A stretch of DNA of 36,142 nucleotides from Defluviitaleaceae bacterium (GTDB lineage Bacteria; Bacillota; Clostridia; Lachnospirales; WQUN01). The notes under the pieces were generated by a model that saw only the letters and a program-made list of their open reading frames with translations, did not search any database and was not told the origin of the DNA. Shown in pieces: positions 8,988 through 16,184 of this stretch (its first letter is position 1; every line of letters starts with the position of its first letter). Position numbers and translations under genes: made by a program. The stretch is from assembly GCA_009780315.1 (NCBI GenBank), contig WRAH01000029.1, positions 1 through 36,142 of the forward strand, in the 5' to 3' direction.

Positions 8988-9469
8988 TTTCAATGAAATG
9001 GTTTATGGGGACAAAAGATGACGTGAGTGATGTACACACAGTACTGCGCCAGGTTTTTATAGAAGAGCAAGGTGTACCCGAAGCTGATATAAATAACAAT
9101 ACAGACCCAGAGTGTATTCATCTTGTGGTATATGACGAACTGGGAAAACCAGTATCCACAGGGCGTGTGCGTATAACAGACGATGATTTTATTATTGGGC
9201 GTATTGCCACAGTCAAAACACATCGTGGGCAAGGCTTGGCGACAGGTATCATGGAAGCCCTCATTGAAGCCTGTGTGCAAATGGGAGGAAATAGGCAAAT
9301 TTTAGACTCACAAGTATCCGCCCGCGGATTTTATGAAAATTTAGGGTTTACACCCTATGGTGAGATATTTGAAAAATCAGGAATCCCCCATATTGGAATG
9401 GAACACATTGGCAGCATAAAAAAATGCGGCAGCGGTGGACACTGTGGGGGTTGCGCATCGCCCCATTAG
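8984..9469 (+). CDS. GNAT family N-acetyltransferase with a Cys/His/Gly-rich tail
   Basis: The 161-residue protein has a complete GNAT fold. The acetyl-CoA binding loop is seen in HRGQGLATGIMEALIEAC, and the last core motif is SARGFYENLGFTPYGEIFEKSGIPHIGMEH; the N-terminal VFIEEQGVPEADI is typical of the ElaA/YjcF-like group. The acceptor is unknown. The core ends near residue 145 and is followed by a tail CGSGGHCGGCASPH with three Cys and two His, which does not belong to the GNAT fold and could bind a metal ion. The gene overlaps wecB by four bases and lies 18 bases before rqcP. Confidence 0.88.
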   Translation: MISMKWFMGTKDDVSDVHTVLRQVFIEEQGVPEADINNNTDPECIHLVVYDELGKPVSTGRVRITDDDFIIGRIATVKTHRGQGLATGIMEALIEACVQMGGNRQILDSQVSARGFYENLGFTPYGEIFEKSGIPHIGMEHIGSIKKCGSGGHCGGCASPH

Positions 9470-9487
9470 GATGGAGGGACTAATCTT

Positions 9488-9730
9488 ATGAGACTAGATA
9501 AATTTTTAAAAGTAAGCAGGCTAATAAAACGGCGCACAGTAGCCAATGAAGCCTGTGACGCAGGACGTGTTGAAATAAACGGCAAACCTGCCAAAGCATC
9601 TGTGGATGTAAAAATTGACGATATCATTGCAATCCGCTTTGGTGATAAAGTAACCAAAGCCCAAGTATTAGACATTAGAGAAACCGTGCGCAAAGACGAT
9701 GCTACAGGGCTTTACAGAATCGTAGAGTAA
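9488..9730 (+). CDS. rqcP: S4-domain protein RqcP of ribosome quality control
   Basis: This 80-residue protein is a lone S4 RNA-binding domain: MRLDKFLKVSRLIKRRTVANEACDAG, then VEINGKPAKASVDVKIDD and an IRFG strand. It matches RqcP (formerly YabO) of Bacillus, which binds stalled 50S subunits and supports C-terminal tailing of the nascent chain together with RqcH. The place just before yabP, yabQ and divIC is the conserved neighbourhood of this gene in endospore formers. The site GGAGGGAC lies before the ATG. A terminator-like hairpin at 9742-9790 separates it from yabP. Confidence 0.92.
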   Translation: MRLDKFLKVSRLIKRRTVANEACDAGRVEINGKPAKASVDVKIDDIIAIRFGDKVTKAQVLDIRETVRKDDATGLYRIVE

Positions 9731-9736
9731 AATACA

Positions 9737-9766
9737 GTCATAAACCCCCATTCATGTCCATATAAT
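9737..9766 (+). promoter_or_regulatory. Sigma-E-like promoter of yabP
   Basis: GTCATAAA (9737-9744) and CATATAAT (9759-9766) are separated by exactly 14 bases, close to the sigma-E pattern TCATATT and CATACAAT. The -35 box partly overlaps the left arm of the hairpin at 9742-9753, and the -10 box lies in its loop. yabP is known as a mother-cell sporulation gene in Bacillus. Confidence 0.6.
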
Positions 9767-9790
9767 GGACTAATACGGAATGGGGGTTTT
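9742..9790 (+). terminator. Terminator-like hairpin whose right arm holds the yabP ribosome site
   Basis: AAACCCCCATTC (9742-9753) pairs perfectly with GAATGGGGGTTT (9778-9789), followed by a short T run. A second palindrome, GTCCAT/ATGGAC (9756-9761 and 9765-9770), fills the loop. The only purine-rich ribosome site for yabP, GGGGG at 9782-9786, is inside the right arm. Confidence 0.7.
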
Positions 9791-9793
9791 CTA

Positions 9794-10102
9794 ATGCCAG
9801 CACCAATGCGAATGCCAATGGAAGAAAAAAAACGGTCAACATCCCGCCATAGTCTATCAATTGACCGCCGTGAAAGTGTCACTGTGACAGGTGTAATTGA
9901 TGTGATTTCTTTTGACGAAGAATCCGTCATTGGAGAAACAGAAATGGGCGTAATCGTCATACGAGGGGTAAACTTGCATGTAAATCGTATCAACCTTGAA
10001 AGTGGAGAACTTTCTGTGTCAGGTGAAATTGACGGCGTGACTTACGAAAACCCAAGCGGCGGCGCACGTACAAAATCTCTACTAGGGCGACTATTCAAGT
10101 GA
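9794..10102 (+). CDS. yabP: Sporulation protein YabP
   Basis: This 102-residue protein matches the YabP/YqfC family: HSLSIDRRESVTVTGVIDVISFDEESVIGETEMGVIVIRG is followed by LHVNRINLESGELSVSGEIDGVTY. In Bacillus YabP is made in the mother cell under sigma-E and is needed, with YabQ, for normal spore cortex formation; the biochemical activity is unknown. The order rqcP-yabP-yabQ-divIC is conserved. The ATG at 9794 has its ribosome site within the right arm of the upstream hairpin, and the last codons overlap the start of yabQ. The sigma-E-like promoter at 9737-9766 suggests separate sporulation control. Confidence 0.93.
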   Translation: MPAPMRMPMEEKKRSTSRHSLSIDRRESVTVTGVIDVISFDEESVIGETEMGVIVIRGVNLHVNRINLESGELSVSGEIDGVTYENPSGGARTKSLLGRLFK

Positions 10103-10599
10103 TTTTATCAATGTATGGGCAGGCTGTGCTTTTTCTATCCACCATTATAGTGGGCGCGACCATTGGTTTATTCTATGATGTATTTAGGGTTTTCCGTAAA
10201 ACCGCGCCACACTCTACCTTTGCAGTACAGGTGGAGGATTTATTTTTTTGGATAGCGGCAACGGTTGGCACATTTTATTTTATGCTTACACGAAGTTATG
10301 GAGAGATTAGAATATTTGCATTGCTTGGGGTTGTGCTTGGGATTGTGCTGTACTTCAATACCATTTCAAAGTGGATTGTAAAAATCTTTGTGGTGATTGT
10401 AACGTTTTTAAAGCGGGTTATCGCATCTGTTGTAAAAATAATTTTACTGCCCCTTAGAATTGTTTTGGGGTGGATTAGCCCGCCAGTCAAAGCTTTTACC
10501 ATGAAGCGGCGTAAAGACTTGCGCAGTGTGGCGAGGTATGGCAAAATACGAATGAAGAAAACTGCGCGAAATTTATTTATTTTGCGCAAAAAGGTGTGA
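10099..10599 (+). CDS. yabQ: Spore cortex biosynthesis protein YabQ
   Basis: The 166-residue protein has several hydrophobic segments in its first two thirds (AVLFLSTIIVGATIGLFYDV, FFWIAATVGTFYFML and the stretch near LLGVVLGIVLYF), the YabQ signature GLFYDVFRVFRK, and a basic C-terminal tail. In Bacillus YabQ sits in the forespore outer membrane and is required for cortex formation. The start is most likely GTG at 10099, which overlaps the yabP stop codon and implies coupled translation; the ATG at 10111 is the alternative. The gene again overlaps or abuts the next one, divIC. Confidence 0.88.
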   Translation: MILSMYGQAVLFLSTIIVGATIGLFYDVFRVFRKTAPHSTFAVQVEDLFFWIAATVGTFYFMLTRSYGEIRIFALLGVVLGIVLYFNTISKWIVKIFVVIVTFLKRVIASVVKIILLPLRIVLGWISPPVKAFTMKRRKDLRSVARYGKIRMKKTARNLFILRKKV

Positions 10600-10604
10600 T
10601 AGTT

Positions 10605-10922
10605 ATGGAGGAGAAGAAAAAACCCAAAAAACGACGCCGATTTAAACTGCCCAAAGTGCGGTTACGGTATGGCGTTTTTTGGGTTTTTATCATTGCAATG
10701 ATTTCAGCTTTTTTGGTGTATCAAGTAGGGCAGAACAATGCACTTCAAGAAGAGCTAAATCAGCTAAACGGAAGAATAGCCCAATATCAAGCACAGTATG
10801 ACAACTTGTATTTACAACTCACGTTCTTTGATAGTGATGTTTACATTGAAGAACTTGCGCGAGAACGCTTAGGCATGGTGCGCCCAAATGAATTAGTATT
10901 CCGCAATATTGCCGCGGATTAA
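10605..10922 (+). CDS. divIC: Cell division protein DivIC/FtsB-like septum formation initiator
   Basis: The protein of about 105 residues has a very basic cytoplasmic start (KKKPKKRRRFKLPKVRLR), one membrane helix (GVFWVFIIAMISAFLVYQV) and then a coiled coil (LQEELNQLNGRIAQYQAQYDNLYLQL) outside the membrane, ending in the family motif YIEELARERLGMVRPNELVF. It would form part of the FtsL-DivIB-DivIC division complex. I prefer the ATG at 10605 because AAAAGGTG lies eight bases before it; a GTG at 10596 is the alternative and overlaps the yabQ stop. Its position after yabQ is conserved in endospore formers. Confidence 0.88.
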   Translation: MEEKKKPKKRRRFKLPKVRLRYGVFWVFIIAMISAFLVYQVGQNNALQEELNQLNGRIAQYQAQYDNLYLQLTFFDSDVYIEELARERLGMVRPNELVFRNIAAD

Positions 10923-10939
10923 AAGGAGGAAATTTAATA

Positions 10940-12325
10940 ATGTTGCAAGATTTTTTAAGTACCCACAAGTCTGCATTTAAAGACCACACAGAGCTTCGTG
11001 CCCAAGTAAACACCACCAAAACGGTGACTTTACTTGCAGGTAACATGGTGAACAATGTCCAATCGGCCACAGGCGGGGTGTCTGCGCGTGTTTACCGTGG
11101 CGGCACATTTGGCTTTGCCAGCGGCGCAGAATATTCGCCTGACAGTGTAAAAAGCATATTAACAGCGGCAACAGAAAATGCACAGTTTATGGATAGCCAA
11201 ATAAAAAAAGGCTTACCCCCATTGCCACCACTTCAAGGACAGGCAAAAGTTGAATTATCAACGCCCATTTTTGAAGATGTTTCACAAAATATGCTTATTG
11301 ATTTTGCAAAAGGATTGGATGATTTTATCGTAAAAAAATATAAAAATCTTTCCAGCCGTACAGTGATTGCCAACTGCTTGGATATTGAAAAGCTTTTAAT
11401 CGTCAGTGATGGTACGGATACGCATTTTTTCCAACCCCGTTCCCAAGTGTATGTATTTATGACTGCGGAAACTGCTGATGGTATTCCAGTGGAATTGACT
11501 GAGCCTTTTTGCATAAGAGGACGTTTTGACGAATTTTTCACCGACCCTAGACGTATGGAGGAAAAACTTGACCTGCTCTATACACGGCTTATGGATAAGC
11601 GGGATGGTGTATATGCCAATGCAGGACTGAAAAAGTGTATCTTGCACCCAAACCTTGCAGGTATACTTGCCCATGAGGCAGTTGGCCATACCGTAGAATC
11701 TGACTTAGTGCTTGCAGGTTCAGTTGCCGCCCACAACTTAAATAAACAAGTAGCCAGTGAACTCATTACCATGATTGATTTCGCACACACATATGACGGA
11801 AAGCCTGCACCTCTTCCTGTTTATGTTGATGATGAAGGCACACTTGCAGAAGACGCACTTTTAATCGAAAACGGCATTTTAAAAGGCTATATGCACAATC
11901 GTGAAAGTGCGCGTCATTTTGATGTAAAACCCCAAGGAAACGCTAGGGCATTTGCCTTTAATGATGAACCCCTTGTGCGTATGCGCAATACAGCGATTCT
12001 TCCCGGTAAGGATAAGTTAGAAGATTTGATTGCCAGTGTAGATGATGGATATTTCCTCGTCAAATCAGGCAATGGTCAAGCGGACAGCACAGGTGAGTTT
12101 ATGTTTTCTGTAGACTTAGGCTATGAAATTAAAGATGGCAAGATTGGCAAAGCCATTAGAGAAACCACCATTTCCGGCGTTGCTTTTGATATGCTAAAAA
12201 CCGTTGATATGATTTCTGATGACATGGTTTGGGAGATTAGTGGTTTTTGCGGCAAAAAGCAGATAATGACCACAGCCATGGGCGGTCCAGCTCTTCGCTG
12301 TGACATGAATATTGGAGGTAAATAA
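10940..12325 (+). CDS. tldD: Metalloprotease TldD
   Basis: The 461-residue protein is the catalytic subunit of the TldD/TldE heterodimeric protease, which cuts unfolded peptides passed into its inner cavity. The metal site is the HExxxH motif in ILAHEAVGHTVESD, with His245, Glu246 and His250. The C-terminal part has the family pattern GNGQADSTGEFMFSVDLGYEIKDGKIGKAIRETTISG. A strong AAGGAGG site lies before the ATG. tldE follows after one base. In Escherichia coli the pair matures microcin B17 and helps clear CcdA; a peptide gene cluster lies two genes downstream here, so a link is possible but unproven. Confidence 0.94.
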   Translation: MLQDFLSTHKSAFKDHTELRAQVNTTKTVTLLAGNMVNNVQSATGGVSARVYRGGTFGFASGAEYSPDSVKSILTAATENAQFMDSQIKKGLPPLPPLQGQAKVELSTPIFEDVSQNMLIDFAKGLDDFIVKKYKNLSSRTVIANCLDIEKLLIVSDGTDTHFFQPRSQVYVFMTAETADGIPVELTEPFCIRGRFDEFFTDPRRMEEKLDLLYTRLMDKRDGVYANAGLKKCILHPNLAGILAHEAVGHTVESDLVLAGSVAAHNLNKQVASELITMIDFAHTYDGKPAPLPVYVDDEGTLAEDALLIENGILKGYMHNRESARHFDVKPQGNARAFAFNDEPLVRMRNTAILPGKDKLEDLIASVDDGYFLVKSGNGQADSTGEFMFSVDLGYEIKDGKIGKAIRETTISGVAFDMLKTVDMISDDMVWEISGFCGKKQIMTTAMGGPALRCDMNIGGK

Positions 12326-12326
12326 T

Positions 12327-13619
12327 ATGAATGATATCGCAAATTATGCACTTGAAGCCTTAAAAAAAGCAGGGGCAGACAAAGCTGCTGTATGCGCGAA
12401 TAAAGACCGCAAAGATGAATTTAATGTGCAGGAAAATAAATTCACACTTTTGCGTACCCAGTTTAACGACCAATTAACACTAAAAGCTTTAGTTGGCGGG
12501 CGCAAAGGGGTTACTGTCATCAACAAGCATGATAAAACCAGTGTGGATGAAGCTGTGGCTGATTGCATTGCATTAGCGAAGCTGGGTATGACTGACGAAG
12601 CCGAAGACATCGCCCCCATGGAGCATAATCAAAAATTTGACCAAACCATTGGTGGATATGATATGGACGGTTTATTCAACCGCACCAAAGAATATGTAGA
12701 GCAAGTCAATAATGAATTTCCAAAAATTATGTTGGAAAGCGTGACTTCAGAATTTACTACGGAAAAATGGCAATATGTCAATAGCAATGGTGCGGCGTTT
12801 TCAAACGAAGAAGAATACTATAGTTTCAGCAACATGTTTATGGGTAAAGATGGTGAAAAAACCACCTCTTTTAATCATTATGGCGGGCCTTTGGCAGATT
12901 TAAAAACAGCGTTTATGGACTTCGGGCTTCAACGGCAATTGCTTGCAGAGTCTGTAAAATCACTGGATACACGCACGATTGAGGGTAAGTTTGTAGGAAA
13001 AATCATCGTTGCCCCCACCTGTGAAGATATGATTTGGCATACACTTTTGCACTATTTCCTTGGGGAACAAGTTTTGATTGAAGGCACAAGCCGCTGGAAA
13101 GACGCGCTTGAAACCCTTGTAGCCAACCCCATGCTTACCATGCGGTCTATTCCGTTAAACCCTGCAATTATAGCAGGTGAACGTATAACCGAAGATGGAT
13201 TTCTAAGCCGTGATAACGACTTTATTAAAGACGGCATTTTAAAATCCTTTGCACTAGGACTATATGGTGCGAATAAAACAGGCAAACCACGGGCTGCCAA
13301 TACTGCCCATTATAACTTAGAAGTTGCTGGAGGCGATACATCTTTTGAAGCAATGATTAAAAGTGTAGACCGTGGCATTTTAATCAACCGCTTCTCTGGC
13401 GCAGAACCAGGTACAAGCGGCGATGTTTCCGGTATCGCAAAAAATAGCTTCCTCATTGAAAATGGTAAAATCACAGATGCCCTTCAAGAAACCATGATTT
13501 CATTTAATATCACCGATGTCATTAAAAATATCAGTGGGATATCTCAAGAACGCATTTGTGATGGACAAAGCATTTTACCATGGTGTTGTTTTGATGGTGT
13601 AACGGTTTCTGGAAAATAG
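12327..13619 (+). CDS. tldE: TldE/PmbA, non-catalytic partner of TldD
   Basis: The 430-residue protein aligns by eye with TldE (PmbA), the partner subunit that lacks the metal site and shapes the peptide channel. Typical parts are FNVQENKFTLLRTQFNDQLTLKALVGGRKGVT at the start and RFSGAEPGTSGDVSGIAKNSFLIENGKITDALQETMISFN near the end; no HExxxH motif is present, as expected. I use the ATG at 12327, which has GGAGG seven to ten bases before it inside the end of tldD; a TTG further upstream has no ribosome site. The next gene begins 11 bases after the stop. Confidence 0.93.
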   Translation: MNDIANYALEALKKAGADKAAVCANKDRKDEFNVQENKFTLLRTQFNDQLTLKALVGGRKGVTVINKHDKTSVDEAVADCIALAKLGMTDEAEDIAPMEHNQKFDQTIGGYDMDGLFNRTKEYVEQVNNEFPKIMLESVTSEFTTEKWQYVNSNGAAFSNEEEYYSFSNMFMGKDGEKTTSFNHYGGPLADLKTAFMDFGLQRQLLAESVKSLDTRTIEGKFVGKIIVAPTCEDMIWHTLLHYFLGEQVLIEGTSRWKDALETLVANPMLTMRSIPLNPAIIAGERITEDGFLSRDNDFIKDGILKSFALGLYGANKTGKPRAANTAHYNLEVAGGDTSFEAMIKSVDRGILINRFSGAEPGTSGDVSGIAKNSFLIENGKITDALQETMISFNITDVIKNISGISQERICDGQSILPWCCFDGVTVSGK

Positions 13620-13630
13620 CGTAGAGGTGT

Positions 13631-15547
13631 ATGATGGCAAGTGTATATACTGCGACTGTGGTTAAGGATGTGCGCATACGTAAAGGGCTAACCCGTAACG
13701 ATATGTTAGACAGAATGCCAAACAGCGAAACTTCATTAAGCCGTCTTGAATCAGGTGCAATGGTTCCTACACTGTCTATATTTGATGATTTAAAAAATGC
13801 ATTGGATTTTCATATAGACGCAATGATATGCCCTCATTTAGATAATCAGCCAATGGAGGTATATGCGTTTCGCCATTTACTCATCACAGCACTTGATAGA
13901 AATGATATAGAAGACGCAGAAAGTTTAATTGAAGAAATAGAAAGCATTTCAACTTTTGACACGCCAGTTAATCGTCAATTTTTACTAAGTCAAAAATCAC
14001 GGTTGCTTGAGAAAAAAGGACAGGCTTTTGATGTTGTAATGCCTCTGGTTTATGAGGTATTGCAACAAACTTTTGAACATTTGAATGAAAACAGCCCCAA
14101 AGATACGGTGTTGATTTTTGAAGAGCCAGAGTTATTTCACACCATGGCAAGAGCATATGCCCGAATGGGCAAGTTATCCAATGCTATACGCATTTTAGAT
14201 GAAGTGCAAAAGGAGCTTTTAAGGCTACCCATTGCAGACAGACATAAGGATAAACAAATTGTACAAGTTTTGCTTTCCTTGGCAGAATACTATTTACAGT
14301 CAAAAAATTATAGCAAGGTCATAGATACTTGTGACTTGGGGTGTGAAATTTCAGCAACACGCAATCAAGGACTGCACATGCCAGATTTTAAATTTAAAAA
14401 AGCCCTTGCAATAGCGGCTATTGACCCTAATAAAACCAGTGCATATCGTCCGCTAATTCAGCAAGCCTATTTTGGCTATATCCTGCTGAATCAAATAGAC
14501 GCTGCTGAAACTGTTAAAGTTACAGCAAAAACCCAGTTGAACATAACATTTAAAACCTATGGCGTAGAATCATTAGCGCATAAACCCCGCCGTAAAGTTC
14601 CCTATGCACGTGGGGAAGTCATAGCCTGCAATCATGTGGGTGAAATGATAAAACCCTTGCGTGAAAAGATGGGGTTAAGTTTGAATGCCTTATCTTGGGG
14701 GATATGCGATAAAGCCACATTGCAAAGAATAGAAAGCGACAAGATTGCTTCTGCTCATGTCCACCTTGTAGAGCCAATCATGCAACGGTTGGGGCGGTAT
14801 GTACACTATTATTGTAACTTCTTCCTTACAAAAGAAGACTATGAAGGCATAAAAGAGCGGGATGAAATTCACAGGCTGTTAGTCACACGGAAGTATGAAA
14901 TTGCTGAGGAAAAATTAAATAAGCTAAGGAAAAGTAGGAAATATAAAGCCAAAACCAATTTGCAATTTATTAAAAGGGCTGATATAGGTATATTTCAACG
15001 CAAAAATCCTAAACACCCAGATACGCCAAGCATGATAGTAGATGCCCTTAGTATAACATGTCCTAAATTTAACGAGAAAGATATCGAAACATACCCATTA
15101 ACCCATGATGAATCTATCCTAATCAACATGCTTGCAATTTATTATAAGCAAACAGGTGACTTAGAACGTGCCGCCAATATATACAAAAAACTGTTGGATA
15201 ATTTGAACAGACGATATGAAGACGAGCAGGAAAAAGCACGGATGTATGCAAGCGTTGCAATCAATTATTCTTCATGTTTAGGGCAGATGGGAAAAATAAG
15301 AGATGCTTTGTATGTTGCAGAAGATGCGATTGAGTTTGAATGTGACAGGGATAGACTCACTAGATTGGCTAGTCTCTATTACAACAAGGCACATTGTCAC
15401 CTTAGAATGGACGAAAAAGAAAAAAGTGTTCCTTACTTTGCGGTGTCTTATTATGGGTCAATGATGTTTGAAAATTATGGGCAAGCAAAAAATGCAGGTA
15501 TTACAAGTAAAAATGTTAAGGAACACTTAGGAATTATCTTTGATTAG
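13631..15547 (+). CDS. Tandem HTH-TPR regulator of RRNPP type (duplicated)
   Basis: The 638-residue protein has two copies of the arrangement seen once in Rgg, PlcR and PrgX-type peptide receptors. Residues about 10-58 form a first XRE-like HTH (VRIRKGLTRNDMLDRMP, then SLSRLESGAMVP), followed by helical TPR-like repeats to about residue 320. Residues about 335-392 form a second HTH (IKPLREKMGLSLNALSWGI, then TLQRIESDKI), followed by more TPR-like repeats to the end. Such proteins bind a re-imported peptide through the TPR part and then control genes. A small secreted-peptide gene lies on the opposite strand and overlaps the stop codon, which supports a signalling pair. The likely target is the peptide operon starting at 16037. 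The start ATGATG has GAGGTG before it. The ligand and the target are inferred. Confidence 0.8.
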   Translation: MMASVYTATVVKDVRIRKGLTRNDMLDRMPNSETSLSRLESGAMVPTLSIFDDLKNALDFHIDAMICPHLDNQPMEVYAFRHLLITALDRNDIEDAESLIEEIESISTFDTPVNRQFLLSQKSRLLEKKGQAFDVVMPLVYEVLQQTFEHLNENSPKDTVLIFEEPELFHTMARAYARMGKLSNAIRILDEVQKELLRLPIADRHKDKQIVQVLLSLAEYYLQSKNYSKVIDTCDLGCEISATRNQGLHMPDFKFKKALAIAAIDPNKTSAYRPLIQQAYFGYILLNQIDAAETVKVTAKTQLNITFKTYGVESLAHKPRRKVPYARGEVIACNHVGEMIKPLREKMGLSLNALSWGICDKATLQRIESDKIASAHVHLVEPIMQRLGRYVHYYCNFFLTKEDYEGIKERDEIHRLLVTRKYEIAEEKLNKLRKSRKYKAKTNLQFIKRADIGIFQRKNPKHPDTPSMIVDALSITCPKFNEKDIETYPLTHDESILINMLAIYYKQTGDLERAANIYKKLLDNLNRRYEDEQEKARMYASVAINYSSCLGQMGKIRDALYVAEDAIEFECDRDRLTRLASLYYNKAHCHLRMDEKEKSVPYFAVSYYGSMMFENYGQAKNAGITSKNVKEHLGIIFD

Positions 15548-15711
15548 TCTTCGCCTCTGTGTTCATCTTCATGGTCAAAACGTGGAGCTATTACCCTAGG
15601 TGCGTCATCTGCACCTACTGCATGACTTTGTGGCATGGGTACGCTCATAAATATTGATGTAGCAATTCCCAACATGCACATGAGTTTCAAAATAGCTGTT
15701 TTCTTCGTTAT
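15544..15711 (-). CDS. Small secreted peptide, candidate pheromone precursor (possible AUA start)
   Basis: This short frame, too small for usual gene calls, encodes about 55 residues. The N-terminus has two Lys (ITKKTAILKL), then a hydrophobic core (MCMLGIATSIFMSVP) and an Ala-type signal peptidase site at SHA/VGA, leaving a 24-residue hydrophilic product that begins VGADDAPRVIAPRF and ends with Asp, Glu and His residues. This is the layout of Phr, PapR and NprX pheromone precursors. A good ribosome site AGAGAGG (15719-15725) lies seven bases before an ATA codon at 15709-15711; no ATG or GTG occurs at that spacing. Later in-frame TTG (15690) and ATG (15681) starts keep most of the signal peptide but lack a ribosome site. 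The stop codon overlaps that of the convergent regulator. Confidence 0.6.
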   Translation of the reverse strand: MTKKTAILKLMCMLGIATSIFMSVPMPQSHAVGADDAPRVIAPRFDHEDEHRGED

Positions 15712-15737
15712 TACTGTTCCTCTCTATTAACCTGCAC

Positions 15738-15819
15738 CAGTGCGTGGTATTTATTGGCACTGCGTGAAGTTTTTATTTGAAAGGATACTATCTTATGACC
15801 CCATAATTTACTCCATAAT
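15738..15819. promoter_or_regulatory. Repeats upstream of the pheromone gene, candidate operators
   Basis: CAGTGC (15738-15743) and GCACTG (15757-15762) form a short inverted repeat in the leader of the minus-strand peptide gene. Further out, ACCCCATAAT (15798-15807) and ACTCCATAAT (15810-15819) form a direct repeat with a 12-base period. They lie between the two divergent small genes and may be regulator sites. No promoter boxes could be fixed with confidence. Confidence 0.35.
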
Positions 15820-15824
15820 CTTAC

Positions 15825-15864
15825 AATGCTAATTGTGCAACATCGCCGTTGCACAATTAGCATT
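15825..15864. promoter_or_regulatory. Perfect 16-bp inverted repeat
   Basis: AATGCTAATTGTGCAA (15825-15840) is followed after eight bases by its exact reverse complement (15849-15864). There is no good T run on either side (the plus strand continues with TACTTTGTTG), so it is either a weak terminator for the regulator gene or a large operator in the divergent region. Dyad length and position favour a functional role. Confidence 0.6.
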
Positions 15865-15895
15865 TACTTTGTTGTCGAAATTTAGTACACTTGTT

Positions 15896-15945
15896 TTGTC
15901 AAGTTGAACGCGTCCTTGACAAGCATTTGCCGATATATTGGACGC
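15896..15945. promoter_or_regulatory. Nested inverted repeats before the peptide operon
   Basis: TTGTCAAG (15896-15903) and CTTGACAA (15915-15922) are perfect inverted repeats 11 bases apart, and the second includes the -35-like hexamer TTGACA. A further pair, GCGTCC (15910-15915) and GGACGC (15940-15945), interlocks with them. No well-spaced -10 box follows TTGACA, so the promoter may need an activator. The 325 bases between the two small genes hold no other reading frame that I can support. Confidence 0.4.
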
Positions 15946-16036
15946 AACATTGAAGCATATCTGCTGAACAAACGCTCTAGCGCGTGAGTGTCGTGAGTTT
16001 AAGCAAAAAAATTAGCAACAAGAGGGGAGGATAAAT

Positions 16037-16165
16037 ATGGATAACATCATTACAATTCAAGATGTACTAGAAACTGATTTTGATACAGATGGATATTTAG
16101 CATTTGAAGCAACTGCTATAATTTGTTACGTTGATTGTAAATTCGTTCATTTATTTTCATTTTAA
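16037..16165 (+). CDS. Putative RiPP precursor peptide with two cysteines
   Basis: This 42-residue frame starts at an ATG six bases after a very strong ribosome site, GGGGAGG (16024-16030). The first half is acidic and leader-like (MDNIITIQDVLETDFDTDG); the second half is hydrophobic and aromatic, with the likely core AIICYVDCKFVHLFSF holding Cys30 and Cys34. It lies directly before a radical SAM enzyme of YydG type, a membrane protease and ABC exporters, the same order as in the yydFGHIJ epipeptide operon of Bacillus. The sequence does not resemble YydF itself as I recall it, and there is no double-Gly cleavage site. Cysteines could be crosslinked or paired, and Val, Ile or Phe residues could be epimerised. 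The coding call rests on the ribosome site, context and composition. Confidence 0.65.
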   Translation: MDNIITIQDVLETDFDTDGYLAFEATAIICYVDCKFVHLFSF

Positions 16166-16184
16166 TGGTTTTGCCAAGTTTTTA

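Noticed and set aside
15896..15939. TTGACA at 15916 with TATATT at 15934 as a sigma-A promoter for the peptide operon
   Set aside because: The spacer is only 12 bases, too short for a normal promoter. I kept the dyad but did not call a promoter.
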